A stretch of 64,000 nucleotides of DNA from Flagellimonas sp. HMM57 (GCF_021390175.1 NZ_CP090004.1:1612001-1676000), one strand, 5' to 3'; shown: positions 27,501-35,540, numbered from the stretch's first letter. The notes: generated from the letters alone by a model not told the origin. Numbers and translations are program-made.

Positions 27501-27771
27501 AAACCACGAAGAAAACAATGTGTACGATGCCTCTTTTTTAAAATTAAGGCAACTTTCCATTGGGTATACTTTTAAGAGTTTTCAGCTATTTCAAAATGAT
27601 GCAAGCCTAAGGCTTTCCTTAATAGGGCGCAATCTTTTTGCGATTACCGAGAATCCGCATTTTGATCCCGAACAGTTTGCCGTTCAGGGAAACAGTTTTG
27701 TGGGAGGTGTTGAAGATATGTCATACGCCACGACACGAAGTATAGGGTTTAAAGCAGGATTTAATTTTTAA
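24568..27771 (+). CDS. SusC/RagA TonB-dependent outer-membrane transporter
   Basis: A 1067-residue outer-membrane importer. In order: a signal peptide ending SSQAQ, a carboxypeptidase-regulatory-like domain (residues 20-95, TVSGTVTDGNNIPIPYVDI), a TonB-box region EEVVLTAL, a plug domain with NPLFVVDGVPI and GPSAAALYGTRAANGVI, then a 22-strand barrel ending in GFKAGFNF. SusC and SusD together import large or scarce nutrients. The ligand is unknown and no glycoside hydrolase or peptidase is adjacent. The downstream order SusD, symporter, peroxidase fusion and ArsS suggests a small solute handled by that cluster. Confidence 0.95.
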   Translation: MNYFLLTIALLIGASSQAQQTVSGTVTDGNNIPIPYVDIVLVGSQTGTITDQQGNYTIAVPNASSVLEFSVLGYQSQTISVNNTTTINVQLVESSEQLEEVVLTALGLKRETKELGYVVQSLDAEGVTEVKAVNFLDNLAGKLAGVTINQGATGVGSTSRISIRGEASFSNNNPLFVVDGVPINNNSVFNFTNEAAAGFQEVDFGNGAMEVNPDDIQEVSVLKGPSAAALYGTRAANGVIVIETKNGSKSKGLGISYNTSFFVDTAFQLPDFQNEYGQGQSGVFEFVDGLGGGTSDNITYSWGPRLDVGNLIPQFDSPVTLPDGTIVRGGDTSLYNNLPITPTEFRSNPDNLKDFYETGTTFINNLAISSAFDKGNYRLSFTDLRSESIIPGVNLDRQTISARLSFNPTDRLRINSSISYVNSQSDNRPSSGYGSENINYSLVAWGPRSLNIDSLRDYWQPGLEGVQQFSYNYTFFDNPFFILFENRNSFNRDRVFGNVSASYDITDNITATVRTGMDYSDELRQFRRSFSSNRFANGGYAEHDVFYREINTDFLLNYQNTFGDFKVDVSLGGNRLDQKAFTSQSQTTRLAQPGIFRLSNAASPIEVFEFESNKRINSFYGLAKFGYKGFLFLDITGRNDWSSALATPFSVDNTSFFYPSVSSSLILSEIIDLPQAVSFAKLRASWAQVGNDTNPYQTTGAFVAQTPFNGQPTFSEQNVIANPNLRPEQTSSFEVGADIRLFGDRLNFDISYYNAVTKDQIISLPIGISSGFTQQVVNGGKVRAKGLEIIASVTPISNANFSWNSTFNFSRSRATVEDLPQEAGRLTLAFSRVYDSQNQTVFLQVEEGGRIGDLYGTGYLKNDNGDFILTDEGRYIPDNTLQKLGNNNPDFMLGLNNQFRYKDWDLGFLLDWRQGGIIVSRTRALGNVGGQLAETAFRPEEGIIPDGVVNVGTDENPVFEQNTVAVTAESYYRQFFDRNHEENNVYDASFLKLRQLSIGYTFKSFQLFQNDASLRLSLIGRNLFAITENPHFDPEQFAVQGNSFVGGVEDMSYATTRSIGFKAGFNF

Positions 27772-27772
27772 G

Positions 27773-29332
27773 ATGATGAAATTGATGGTTATAAGAGTAC
27801 TAACATGGCTACTGCCCCTAAGGAAATCAAAAAGCAGGACAAAGCTGTATCCTATTGTCCAACGAATTGATTATAAGACCCAAAGTACCCATTTAAAATT
27901 GTATTTGAGCTTTGTACTTGTGTTTGTATTTTCCAGCTCCTGTACTAAGGATTTTGAGGAAATCAATACCAATCCCAATCAGCCTTTATCCGTACAGCCA
28001 AGTTTGTTGCTTAGACAGGTAATTTATGATTATGGGGAGCAAATGTCGTATGAAGGCTTTACCGGGGGTAATCTTTTGGGACAGTATACCACGGCCTTGG
28101 ATTTCAATCTTTTTGATAGACACGATTTAAAGTCGCCGCAATTGGGAGGCAATCCATGGCCTATATTCTTTCAAAACCTACGGGATAACGAAAGTATTAT
28201 CCAGTTGGCCCTCGAAAATGAAACCTTTGCGGTTTACGAAGGCCCTTCCCGAATTCTAAAAGCCTATATGGCAGCCGCACTTACGGACCTTTTTGGGGAT
28301 GTCCCCTATTTTGAGGCATTTCGCGGAAAAGAGGGAACAGTTACTCCCGTCTATAACACCCAAGAAAGTATTTATACTGGAGAAGATGGTATTTTAGACA
28401 ACCTCAACAAAGGAATTACTGCCCTGGAAAATTATACGGGCAGTATTCCCTTAGAAGGTGATATTCTTTTTAATGGCGATCTGGAAGGATGGATTCGATT
28501 TGCAAATTCCCTTCGGATAAAATCCTTGATGCGAATTTCAAGTCAAACGGATGTCTCCGCAGAATTACAATCCATTTTTACGAATGGAGATTTCATCGAT
28601 GAAAATGAAGAGAACGCCATTTTCAATTTTACGGATGGAGAACCCAACAATTTCCGTTTAGCTCGATTACGTATTGGTGACTTCAACAACTTTGTCATGT
28701 CCGAAACCATGGAAGAGATTCTAGTAGGATTCAATGACCCAAGGATTGCAACACTTTTTAGACCTTTTAGCAATAGTGATTCAGGGGAATTTAATGGATT
28801 GCTCAATGGCATCGACGCTACACAGAACGCTGCTATACTTGCCGACTTTTCATTGGCGGGAACCATCTTTAGGGAAAATACAGGGGATTTGGATGCCAAC
28901 TTCATGACCAGTTGGGAAACTCATTTTCTTTTGGCCGAAGCTGCTGAACGCGGATGGATCACAGCGGATGCACAAGAATTGTATGAAATTGGAGTGACAC
29001 AAGCTTTTGAATACTGGCAAGTAGCACTTCCAGCAGATTATTTGACCAATAGTGCGCTATACGGTGCAGGGGGTGATGCCTCAATTCAGCAAATACTGAC
29101 CCAAAAATGGATCGCCAATATCATAAACGGCTATGAAGGTTGGATCGAATATCGCAGAACAGGCTTTCCGGAGTTAAAGACGCTATCCGCAAGTTTAAAC
29201 AATGATATTATCCCTGTTCGTATGCCCTATCCGGCAGAAGAGGAAGCGCTCAATAGTGTGAATTATGCCGATGCAGCTTCCAGAACGGATGGAAATAGTA
29301 TAAATGTACCTGTTTGGTGGGATGAAGATTGA
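27773..29332 (+). CDS. SusD/RagB-like outer-membrane lipoprotein
   Basis: The substrate-capturing lipoprotein lid of the SusC transporter. The lipobox Cys follows LVFVFSSSC and is succeeded by TKDFEEINTNPN, as in the SusD-like_2 group, with conserved LTDLFGDVPYFEAF and the late WIANIINGYEGWIEYRRTGF. The open frame starts at an ATG one base after susC, but that adds about 42 residues with no signal character. The TTG at 27899 (YLSFVLVFVFSSSC) gives a normal lipoprotein signal and is the better start. Confidence 0.92.
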   Translation: MMKLMVIRVLTWLLPLRKSKSRTKLYPIVQRIDYKTQSTHLKLYLSFVLVFVFSSSCTKDFEEINTNPNQPLSVQPSLLLRQVIYDYGEQMSYEGFTGGNLLGQYTTALDFNLFDRHDLKSPQLGGNPWPIFFQNLRDNESIIQLALENETFAVYEGPSRILKAYMAAALTDLFGDVPYFEAFRGKEGTVTPVYNTQESIYTGEDGILDNLNKGITALENYTGSIPLEGDILFNGDLEGWIRFANSLRIKSLMRISSQTDVSAELQSIFTNGDFIDENEENAIFNFTDGEPNNFRLARLRIGDFNNFVMSETMEEILVGFNDPRIATLFRPFSNSDSGEFNGLLNGIDATQNAAILADFSLAGTIFRENTGDLDANFMTSWETHFLLAEAAERGWITADAQELYEIGVTQAFEYWQVALPADYLTNSALYGAGGDASIQQILTQKWIANIINGYEGWIEYRRTGFPELKTLSASLNNDIIPVRMPYPAEEEALNSVNYADAASRTDGNSINVPVWWDED

Positions 29333-29419
29333 TTTTTCAATGAAGCAATTTGAAAATGAATTAATGTTAATCAAAGGAAGATTTACAAATAACGATGTCA
29401 AAGTAAATACAAAGTTCAA

Positions 29420-30760
29420 ATGACTGGCGCAATTTTTTGGCAATGGGGTTTGGTAATAGCATCTAGCTTGGTGTTGTTCCTACTTGCTCCCTTTGCTAAA
29501 AATACCAATCAGTTTTTTAATGCTGTTTATCAAAAAAAGACCCCTAACAGCCTTGTGCTCATGGGGTCTTTGGTCATTTCCTGGATTTTTGCAAAAAGTA
29601 TAACCAATGCCGCCAATTTGGGACTGGAGTTTGGGTTGGTCGGTGGCGCGGCCTATGCAGCCTACTACTTGTCTTTTGCCGTGGCAGGTATTGTCATCTA
29701 TCGCATGCGAAAATTTGGGGGTTATACCAGTATCCATCATTTTCTTACCTCCAAATTTGGAAAAAGTGCGGTTGCGGTATTTTCAATTTTGATTACTATT
29801 CGTTTGTTCAATGAGGTTTGGAGCAACACTATGGTCATCGGCTCTTATTTTGGGGATATGGGTTCCACACCTTACTACCTTTCTATATTGGTTTTTACCG
29901 CGTTGACTTTGGCCTATGCATTAAAGGGAGGATTGAGTAGCTCCATTTTTACGGATAGCATTCAAATGGTATTGTTCTCCATATTGCTCATTGTTATTTT
30001 GTGGAACGTTTTTGCGGCAGATGCCAGCTTTTCTGCAGGGACGGTATTAAAATCGGGAATTTGGTCTTTTGAAACCGGACTCAATTTGCTCTTTGCAGCT
30101 GTGCTTCAATCGTTTAGCTATCCTTTTCACGACCCTGTTTTAACGGATAGGGGATTTTTAAGTTCCCATAAAATTACCTTGAAAAGCTTTCTGTGGGCCA
30201 GCCTTGTTGGTGGATTGTGCATCGTACTGTTCAGTGTTATCGGTATTTATGCGCAACATCAAGGTTTTGCCGGGCAGGCAGCGGTTGTTGTTGGGCAGTC
30301 CTTTGGCATTGTTATTCTATTGGTCATCAATTTTATCATGATTACTTCGGCAGCTTCCACTTTGGATTCCACATTTTCTTCTTTTTCCAAGTTGCTTTCC
30401 ATTGATTTAAAACTCGGAAATAGTTTAAAATTTGGTCGTATTGCCATGATCTTGATTGCCCTATTGGGTACCATTCCGGTTTTTTTGGATGCTGAAATTC
30501 TATCGGCCACTACCATTAGCGGGACTATGGTCATTGGTTTGACCCCTATTTTTATGTTCTGGAAGAAATCACCTCCTAAAATCAGTTTTCATTTGAGTGT
30601 TTTCTGTGGTTTGCTGTTTGGTTTCCTCTTGATTTTCGATTGGTTTCCAAAATCATTGATATTGACTACTGGAAGGTATGCCGATTTACTCTGGATCAAT
30701 TTCTGGGGCATTCTATGTTGTATCCTATTATATTTGACACCGCTATGGATAAGAAGATAA
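29420..30760 (+). CDS. Sodium:solute symporter family protein
   Basis: A 446-residue inner-membrane protein with about 12-13 helices. GGYTSIHHFLTSKFGKSAVA and the helix after LKGGLSSSIFTDSIQMV match the SSS (LeuT-fold) family, which couples solute uptake to sodium. It is shorter than most members. Its 3' end overlaps the next gene by 16 bases, so the two are translationally coupled. It would carry the solute delivered by SusCD across the inner membrane; the substrate is unknown. Confidence 0.85.
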   Translation: MTGAIFWQWGLVIASSLVLFLLAPFAKNTNQFFNAVYQKKTPNSLVLMGSLVISWIFAKSITNAANLGLEFGLVGGAAYAAYYLSFAVAGIVIYRMRKFGGYTSIHHFLTSKFGKSAVAVFSILITIRLFNEVWSNTMVIGSYFGDMGSTPYYLSILVFTALTLAYALKGGLSSSIFTDSIQMVLFSILLIVILWNVFAADASFSAGTVLKSGIWSFETGLNLLFAAVLQSFSYPFHDPVLTDRGFLSSHKITLKSFLWASLVGGLCIVLFSVIGIYAQHQGFAGQAAVVVGQSFGIVILLVINFIMITSAASTLDSTFSSFSKLLSIDLKLGNSLKFGRIAMILIALLGTIPVFLDAEILSATTISGTMVIGLTPIFMFWKKSPPKISFHLSVFCGLLFGFLLIFDWFPKSLILTTGRYADLLWINFWGILCCILLYLTPLWIRR

Positions 30761-31950
30761 AACATATCGGCCCGAAAAGTGGGAAGCTATTGCTCTTTGG
30801 CGGGGTGTATAGTAATCTACAGGCCTTGGAAAAATTAATCTCCATAGCAGAAGCTGAGGGTGTCCCACCCGAAAATTGCATTTGCACGGGGGATATCACT
30901 GGATATTGTGCCCAGCCCGAAGAAACTATTGCCCTATTCAAAAAATGGGGCGCTTTAAGTATCGTAGGAAACGTAGAACTCCAATTGGCCAGTGATAGTG
31001 AAGATTGCGGATGTGATTTTAAAGCAGGTGGGCGGTGCGATAGTTTTTCCAAAATGTGGTTCCCCTATACCAAAGCACATTTATCGGAATCATCCTTGGA
31101 ATGGATTTCCCATCTTCCGGAGTCTATCTCTTTTGATTACGGAGGTAAAAAAGTGACCATGGTACATGGCAGTTATGAAAATGTTTCGGAATTCATTTTT
31201 GAATCCACTTCAGAAAACATTAAAAACGATTGCTTGGAACAAACCAGAAGTGACGTAATCGTTGCTGGGCATTGTGGGTTGCCTTTCAATCAAACCTTAA
31301 AAGATAAACTATGGTTAAATCCTGGGGTCATTGGCATGCCGGCAAATGATGGTACCCAACGAGTTTGGTATATGCTACTGGATCATGAGGACGGAAAGCT
31401 TAAATATACCCATCGGTCTTTTGAATATGACCACAATACGGCACAACAGCTCATGTATACAAACCATTTGCCCGAAGCTTATGCGGATACGCTCGCTTCC
31501 GGTATTTGGGATAATATGGAAATCCTTCCGGAGCTCGAAAAAATGGGCCAAGGAATTCCAATCAATTTAGATAATGACTCAAAACAAAATATAGAACCTA
31601 AAACAACTAAAAAGATGGCAGATTCGTATTACGACCCCAAGGACCTTAGAAAATTTGGAAAAATCACGGAGTGGAGCGAGGAGCTCGGAACAAAATTCTT
31701 TGATTATTATGGTAAGGTTTTCGAAGAAGGTGCACTAAGTGCTAGAGAGAAGTCTTTGATCGCCCTTGCAGTATCCCATGTGGTAAAATGTCCGTATTGT
31801 ATAGACGCCTATACCAAGGATGGACTGCAAAAGGGAATTACCAAAGAAGAAATGATGGAAGCCGTACACGTTGGTGCCGCTATTGAAAGTGGTGCCACTT
31901 TGGTACATGGCGTACAAATGATGAACAAATACAACAAATTATCCATGTAA
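30745..31950 (+). CDS. Degenerate metallophosphoesterase fused to CMD peroxidase-like domain
   Basis: One 401-residue reading frame. Residues 1-290 are metallophosphoesterase-like, but the metal ligands are mostly gone: the DxHGN block is GVYSN (Asp to Gly20, His to Tyr22), GNH is GNV (His to Val77) and GHxH is GHCG. GDITGY, VHGS and LNPGVIGMP remain. It is Cys-rich (Cys45, 47, 55, 88, 90, 98 and two later). From residue 291 a 111-residue carboxymuconolactone-decarboxylase/AhpD domain with redox motif CPYC follows, the type seen beside ArsS. A Met at 31615 marks the usual start of that protein, so the join may reflect a lost stop codon. The ATG at 30745 overlaps the symporter gene by 16 bases. 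Confidence 0.82.
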   Translation: MDKKIKHIGPKSGKLLLFGGVYSNLQALEKLISIAEAEGVPPENCICTGDITGYCAQPEETIALFKKWGALSIVGNVELQLASDSEDCGCDFKAGGRCDSFSKMWFPYTKAHLSESSLEWISHLPESISFDYGGKKVTMVHGSYENVSEFIFESTSENIKNDCLEQTRSDVIVAGHCGLPFNQTLKDKLWLNPGVIGMPANDGTQRVWYMLLDHEDGKLKYTHRSFEYDHNTAQQLMYTNHLPEAYADTLASGIWDNMEILPELEKMGQGIPINLDNDSKQNIEPKTTKKMADSYYDPKDLRKFGKITEWSEELGTKFFDYYGKVFEEGALSAREKSLIALAVSHVVKCPYCIDAYTKDGLQKGITKEEMMEAVHVGAAIESGATLVHGVQMMNKYNKLSM

Positions 31951-32012
31951 GGAAGGTGTCTAATTCGAGCTAGGATTAGTATTCCCCACTTTACATCCAT
32001 AAATTAGAGATT

Positions 32013-33101
32013 ATGAGTGAAAGCATAATGCCACAAATAAAAAAAGCGGCCAAAAAGTCTATGAAAGGCCAAGAAAATGAGCTGGCGGCGACCAACAAGC
32101 AATTGGAAATCCTGAACGGTGGAGTTTTTGCGGAAGGGGAACTCCCATATTTCAAGGATAAAATAGCTGAAATTGGCCATTTTCCGCTTCGGCCCAGAAA
32201 GTTGGAGATTCTACAGATCAATGTTGGGTATATGTGCAACCAGGTTTGCGAACACTGTCACGTGGATGCCGGACCCGACCGGAAGGAAATCATGACCCGT
32301 GAAACGATGCAGCAATGTTTGGAAGTCATTAAAAATACAGGTGCGCATACCTTGGACCTTACCGGTGGTGCCCCGGAGATGAATCCGGATTTTCGTTGGT
32401 TTGTGGAAGAGGCTGCCAAGGCGGGCATCAAGGATTTTATCGTGCGTTCCAATCTCACTATCATCCGTGCAAATAAAAAATACTATGATCTGCCAGATTT
32501 CTTTAAAAAGCACAATGTTCATGTGATTTCATCCATGCCGCACTATACCCGTGGGAAAACCGATAAGCAGCGTGGAGACGGGGTTTTTGATAAGTCCATA
32601 AAAGCATTACAAGAATTGAATGCGAGAGGATACGGAATGCCGGGTAGCGATTTGCGATTGGATTTGGTCTACAATCCTTCTGGAGCATATTTACCAGGAG
32701 ATCAGGCGGCCATGGAAAAGGATTTTAAAAAGGCGTTGGACGAAGACTTCGGCATTCAGTTTCATAATCTCTTTGCCATTACCAACTTGCCGATTGCCCG
32801 TTTCTTGGATTACCTCATCGCCTCCGAAAACTATGAGGACTATATGTACGCTTTGGTGGAAGCCTATAATCCTGCTGCTGTGGCCAATGTAATGTGTACC
32901 AATACCATTTCCATTAGTTGGGACGGCTGGTTGTACGATTGTGACTTTAACCAAATGCTGAACCTAAAGGTCGCCAGCAAGGTAAAACACATTAAGGACT
33001 ATAACGAGGATATCCTAAACGATAGGAATATTATCATTTCCCAGCATTGTTATGGGTGTACTGCGGGTGCAGGGAGTAGTTGTCAGGGGACGGTGGCTTA
33101 G
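32013..33101 (+). CDS. arsS: ArsS-type radical SAM protein
   Basis: A 362-residue radical SAM enzyme. The 4Fe-4S motif is CNQVCEHC (Cys75, 79, 82), followed by LDLTGGAPEMNP for SAM binding. A Cys-rich C-terminus (HCYGCTAGAGSSCQG) probably binds auxiliary clusters; some relatives have selenocysteine here, this one Cys. ArsS is known to convert dimethylarsenite with SAM into a dimethylarsinoyl-adenosine intermediate of arsenosugars. No arsM gene is adjacent, so the substrate here could be imported. The last 28 bases, including the stop, recur exactly at 35570-35597. Confidence 0.85.
   Translation: MSESIMPQIKKAAKKSMKGQENELAATNKQLEILNGGVFAEGELPYFKDKIAEIGHFPLRPRKLEILQINVGYMCNQVCEHCHVDAGPDRKEIMTRETMQQCLEVIKNTGAHTLDLTGGAPEMNPDFRWFVEEAAKAGIKDFIVRSNLTIIRANKKYYDLPDFFKKHNVHVISSMPHYTRGKTDKQRGDGVFDKSIKALQELNARGYGMPGSDLRLDLVYNPSGAYLPGDQAAMEKDFKKALDEDFGIQFHNLFAITNLPIARFLDYLIASENYEDYMYALVEAYNPAAVANVMCTNTISISWDGWLYDCDFNQMLNLKVASKVKHIKDYNEDILNDRNIIISQHCYGCTAGAGSSCQGTVA
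33074..33101. repeat. 28-bp direct repeat, copy 1 (3' end of arsS)
   Basis: This segment, the last coding bases and stop of arsS, is identical over 28 bases to 35570-35597. Weak similarity continues beyond both copies. The 2.5 kb between them may be an insertion or a duplicated tail. Confidence 0.85.
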
Positions 33102-33131
33102 GTTGAGTAAAACTCAGTTTGACCAGGGCTT

Positions 33132-33146
33132 CGAGTTACAAACTCG
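33132..33146. repeat. REP-like palindrome, copy 1
   Basis: CGAGTT ACA AACTCG forms a perfect 6-bp stem with a 3-base loop just beyond the arsS stop. The same core with an 8-bp stem recurs at 35541-35559. Such short GC-rich palindromes resemble the REP elements of Bacteroidota. Confidence 0.6.
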
Positions 33147-33165
33147 CACCAGCGAGGGATAGTTT

Positions 33166-33771
33166 TTATTCATTTTGTATTTCATTTTCATCTTTGTTTA
33201 CAGGTGGTGGTGGCAAATACCGAATGGTCTCCCAAAATGCAAAATTCAGTTCTAACTGAGTCCCTAACTTGTCATATTCTTGAGTTAAGTCCTTTATAAA
33301 TTTTTCAATTCCGTTCAGTTTGCTTTTTCGTTCTGATTCTATTATGACCAAAAAGTTTTCAGGTTTTTCTGAGTTTCTATAATATGTAAAATCATCAGTC
33401 AGTTTTTTGCTGAGCGAGTTTGGTAATATTTCGATAATGGTCTGCCATTCAAATGGTTTTCCTTTTCGAAAAGTTACATAATGTTTTCCTTCTGGGTCAA
33501 AAATCATTGGTTCGCAATGTTCAGTTGGAAATATATTTCGGATAATATTTTTTTGTTTGATAACTATTTTGGGAACACTATCATTACAAGTTATCTCGTT
33601 GATTCTGTCTATTAGGATTCCGTAATCTTTAAATTCCGATAATTTAAGAGATACATTAAGGTTTACATTTTTATTTTTTGAAAACCCATAGTTTTTGATT
33701 TTCGTTTCTTGGTTTACGCAACCTGTCAACAGCAATAGCACTATTAAATATTTGGGAAAGTTCATGTTCAC
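33166..33771 (-). CDS. Hypothetical lipoprotein
   Basis: A 201-residue protein with a lipoprotein signal (YLIVLLLLTGC, lipobox LTGC) and a polar Lys/Glu-rich body. It has no domain I can name; GKHYVTFRKGKPFEWQTII and YLPPPPVN near the end are distinctive but uninformative. It is the first gene of an accessory stretch that seems independent of arsS, on the opposite strand. Its start lies 38 bases from an imperfect palindrome of the array family. Confidence 0.6.
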   Translation of the reverse strand: MNMNFPKYLIVLLLLTGCVNQETKIKNYGFSKNKNVNLNVSLKLSEFKDYGILIDRINEITCNDSVPKIVIKQKNIIRNIFPTEHCEPMIFDPEGKHYVTFRKGKPFEWQTIIEILPNSLSKKLTDDFTYYRNSEKPENFLVIIESERKSKLNGIEKFIKDLTQEYDKLGTQLELNFAFWETIRYLPPPPVNKDENEIQNE

Positions 33772-33808
33772 TCTAGCTGGTTCTTTTTAGCTCGCGTACA
33801 ATAAAATA

Positions 33809-33889
33809 TACTTCATTTCAATAAAGTGCATTGTCCGATACTGAAAAAAGTTCAGAACGAGTAAATGAAGTTCGGGAATTTTGGTTAAA
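33809..33889. repeat. Array palindrome R1
   Basis: This 81-base element shares a long core with copies at 34261 and 36401: a cgatactgaa...ttcagaacgagtaa block followed by atgaagttcggg. Within it ACTTCATTT (33810-33818) and AAATGAAGT (33863-33871) form a perfect 9-bp inverted repeat, and CTGAA/TTCAG a small inner hairpin. Confidence 0.75.
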
Positions 33890-34063
33890 TTAATATAGTT
33901 TTAATTAGAGTGACCTTGAACAAGTTACAACCTTATAGTTTTTAAGTCCAACGTTTAAAACTTCAAAAATATTAATCGGTATATAAAAAGTTGAAAACGG
34001 GTCTAGTCCAAAAGCCTGTTGGAATATTAATCTCCTACACAACGCCTTTCAACTCCAATCACT

Positions 34064-34225
34064 TTAATAAAACTTCGCAATGACAATTACCAAAAGTGTG
34101 ACGAAAAAAAGTCCAACAATTGCAGAATATTGTTTATCCATCATATCAGCAAACTTTCCTTTAAATCCACTTAAAATCCAATAAGCGATTCCTCCAAAAA
34201 ATCTAAATATTCCGAAATCTACCAT
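34064..34225 (-). CDS. Small membrane protein (53 aa)
   Basis: A short reading frame from ATG at 34225 to TAA at 34064. The product begins MVDFGIFRFFGGIAYWILSG and ends in a clear membrane helix (SAIVGLFFVTLLVIVIAKFY). A basic segment (KGKFADMMDKQY) separates two hydrophobic parts. It has no homologue I can name. It lies between two copies of the array palindrome, like the other genes of this region, which supports it being a real gene. Confidence 0.5.
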   Translation of the reverse strand: MVDFGIFRFFGGIAYWILSGFKGKFADMMDKQYSAIVGLFFVTLLVIVIAKFY

Positions 34226-34260
34226 TTTCAATTTTTATAAGCATTTTTAGCTAACAATCA

Positions 34261-34347
34261 AGATATGTCTCGTTTCAATAATGTGTATCATCCAATACTG
34301 AAACAAGTTCAGAACGAGTAAATGAAGTTCCGAAATTTTCTTCAAAA
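34261..34347. repeat. Array palindrome R2
   Basis: The most complete copy: CTCGTT ... AACGAG outer arms, the inner CTGAA/TTCAG hairpin, and the trailing atgaagttccgaaatttt block. It is about 80-90% similar to R1 and R3 by eye and lies in the gap between the small membrane protein and the DoxX-like gene. Confidence 0.75.
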
Positions 34348-34394
34348 AAACCTCTGTGCTGGTAGGAATTGACAGGCTGTAACAGCTTTTTTCA

Positions 34395-34850
34395 TCACAA
34401 CATCCGAATTGAACTGATATACGCCCAAACAATAAATAGCACTTGCAATGGAATTCTAAACCAGAGATAGGCAAGACCATTTCCATCAAAGGTTCCTTTT
34501 TGATAGTTTACCTGATGTATGGAAGCATAAATATTTGCGGGCAACATCAATATCAGAAAAACAATCAACGTCCATCCACTGATCACTTTTAGTTTAGGGA
34601 TAAGCAAACCAACGGCCAATAGGATTTCAAAGAGTCCCGTGAGGTGAACAAAGCTTGTCTTGAATGGAATAAATTCAGGTATCATCATGGACATACCTTT
34701 GGTATAGACGAAATGTCCCATGGCCGTAAAGCACAACATGATGGATAGGGCTATTCTTGCAGACAACGAAAAATCATAGTGCTTGTAAATAAGTTTCACC
34801 ACAAAAATGGCGATCACAAAGCTGGATAGAAGTACTAATAATGGTTTCAT
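34395..34850 (-). CDS. DoxX-like membrane protein
   Basis: A roughly 151-residue protein with four membrane helices (MKPLLVLLSSFVIAIFVVKL, RIALSIMLCFTAMGHFVYTK, GLFEILLAVGLLIPKLKVIS, WTLIVFLILMLPANIYASI). The LTGLFEILLAVGLLIP stretch is typical of DoxX/DoxD-like proteins, whose role is generally unknown. Starts further upstream (ATG 34883, TTG 34904) are possible; the ATG at 34850 begins right at helix 1. It is 64 bases downstream of the Crp/Fnr gene, which may regulate it. Confidence 0.68.
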   Translation of the reverse strand: MKPLLVLLSSFVIAIFVVKLIYKHYDFSLSARIALSIMLCFTAMGHFVYTKGMSMMIPEFIPFKTSFVHLTGLFEILLAVGLLIPKLKVISGWTLIVFLILMLPANIYASIHQVNYQKGTFDGNGLAYLWFRIPLQVLFIVWAYISSIRML

Positions 34851-34914
34851 AGGGTCTTCCTTTAATTCAGTTACAAAATTCATAACTAATTTTAGGGCAG
34901 GCAATGAACCTAGG

Positions 34915-35481
34915 TTAAGTAATTCGCTTTCGTATTCGGCTCAAGGCTTGAGGGGTAACTCCAATATACGAGGCAATGTATTTTAGGGGAATCTGTTTCA
35001 ATAATTTGGGACGTTCCCGGAACAGGTCCAAATAACGTTCTTCTGCGGTTTTGCTCAATAGGGCGATTTCTCGTTTCGACTTTATCAAAAACATATTTTC
35101 GGCCATTCTCCGCCCAATGAGATTTCCACTTTCTGTTTTTTTATACACCTCTTGAAGGTCTTGGAACGCTATGCGCCACAAGGTCGTGTTGGTCAGCGTT
35201 TCTATTTGATAGGGAGAAGGCGTTTGGGTGATAAAGGAATCGTAAGCCGTGACAAATTCGTTTTCAAATAAAAAGCCAAACGTCAAGTCACTTTCTTCTT
35301 GGGGAATATAATACCGCACTATCCCTTCGGAAATAAAAGATAGGTAGTTCTCAACTCCACCGATTTTGATAAGCGTGGTGTTTTTCTTTAGGGTTTGCTT
35401 CTGCAGTTTAGAAGAAAAGAAACCCCAATCAGCACCACGCATTGGATAGATACGGTCTATGAACTTTTTGATTTCTTCCAT
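34915..35481 (-). CDS. Crp/Fnr-family transcription regulator
   Basis: A 188-residue regulator: an N-terminal cyclic-nucleotide-binding-like beta roll (LIKIGGVENYLSFISEGIVR, FLFENEFVTAYDSFITQTPS) and a C-terminal HTH (QIPLKYIASYIGVTPQALSRIRKRI). It lacks the Cys cluster of FNR, so iron-sulfur sensing is unlikely. The ligand is unknown. Its start codon directly abuts a truncated copy of the array palindrome (R5), which therefore supplies its 5' leader. The DoxX-like gene follows as a probable target. Confidence 0.82.
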   Translation of the reverse strand: MEEIKKFIDRIYPMRGADWGFFSSKLQKQTLKKNTTLIKIGGVENYLSFISEGIVRYYIPQEESDLTFGFLFENEFVTAYDSFITQTPSPYQIETLTNTTLWRIAFQDLQEVYKKTESGNLIGRRMAENMFLIKSKREIALLSKTAEERYLDLFRERPKLLKQIPLKYIASYIGVTPQALSRIRKRIT

Positions 35482-35511
35482 CCAATGAAGTTCGGGAATT
35501 TTGGTTAAAAC
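35479..35511. repeat. Array palindrome R5, deleted copy
   Basis: Contains the trailing block aatgaagttcgggaattttg identically to R1, joined directly to 'catcca' from the 5' part, so the middle hairpin is missing. It forms the leader of the Crp/Fnr gene. Confidence 0.6.
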
Positions 35512-35540
35512 AGGATGCTTGAGTTGGAGTGGTGGCCTTG

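Noticed and set aside
33040..33101. Selenocysteine in ArsS
   Set aside because: Some family members have TGA-coded selenocysteine near the C-terminus; here the positions are Cys codons and the frame ends at a normal TAG.
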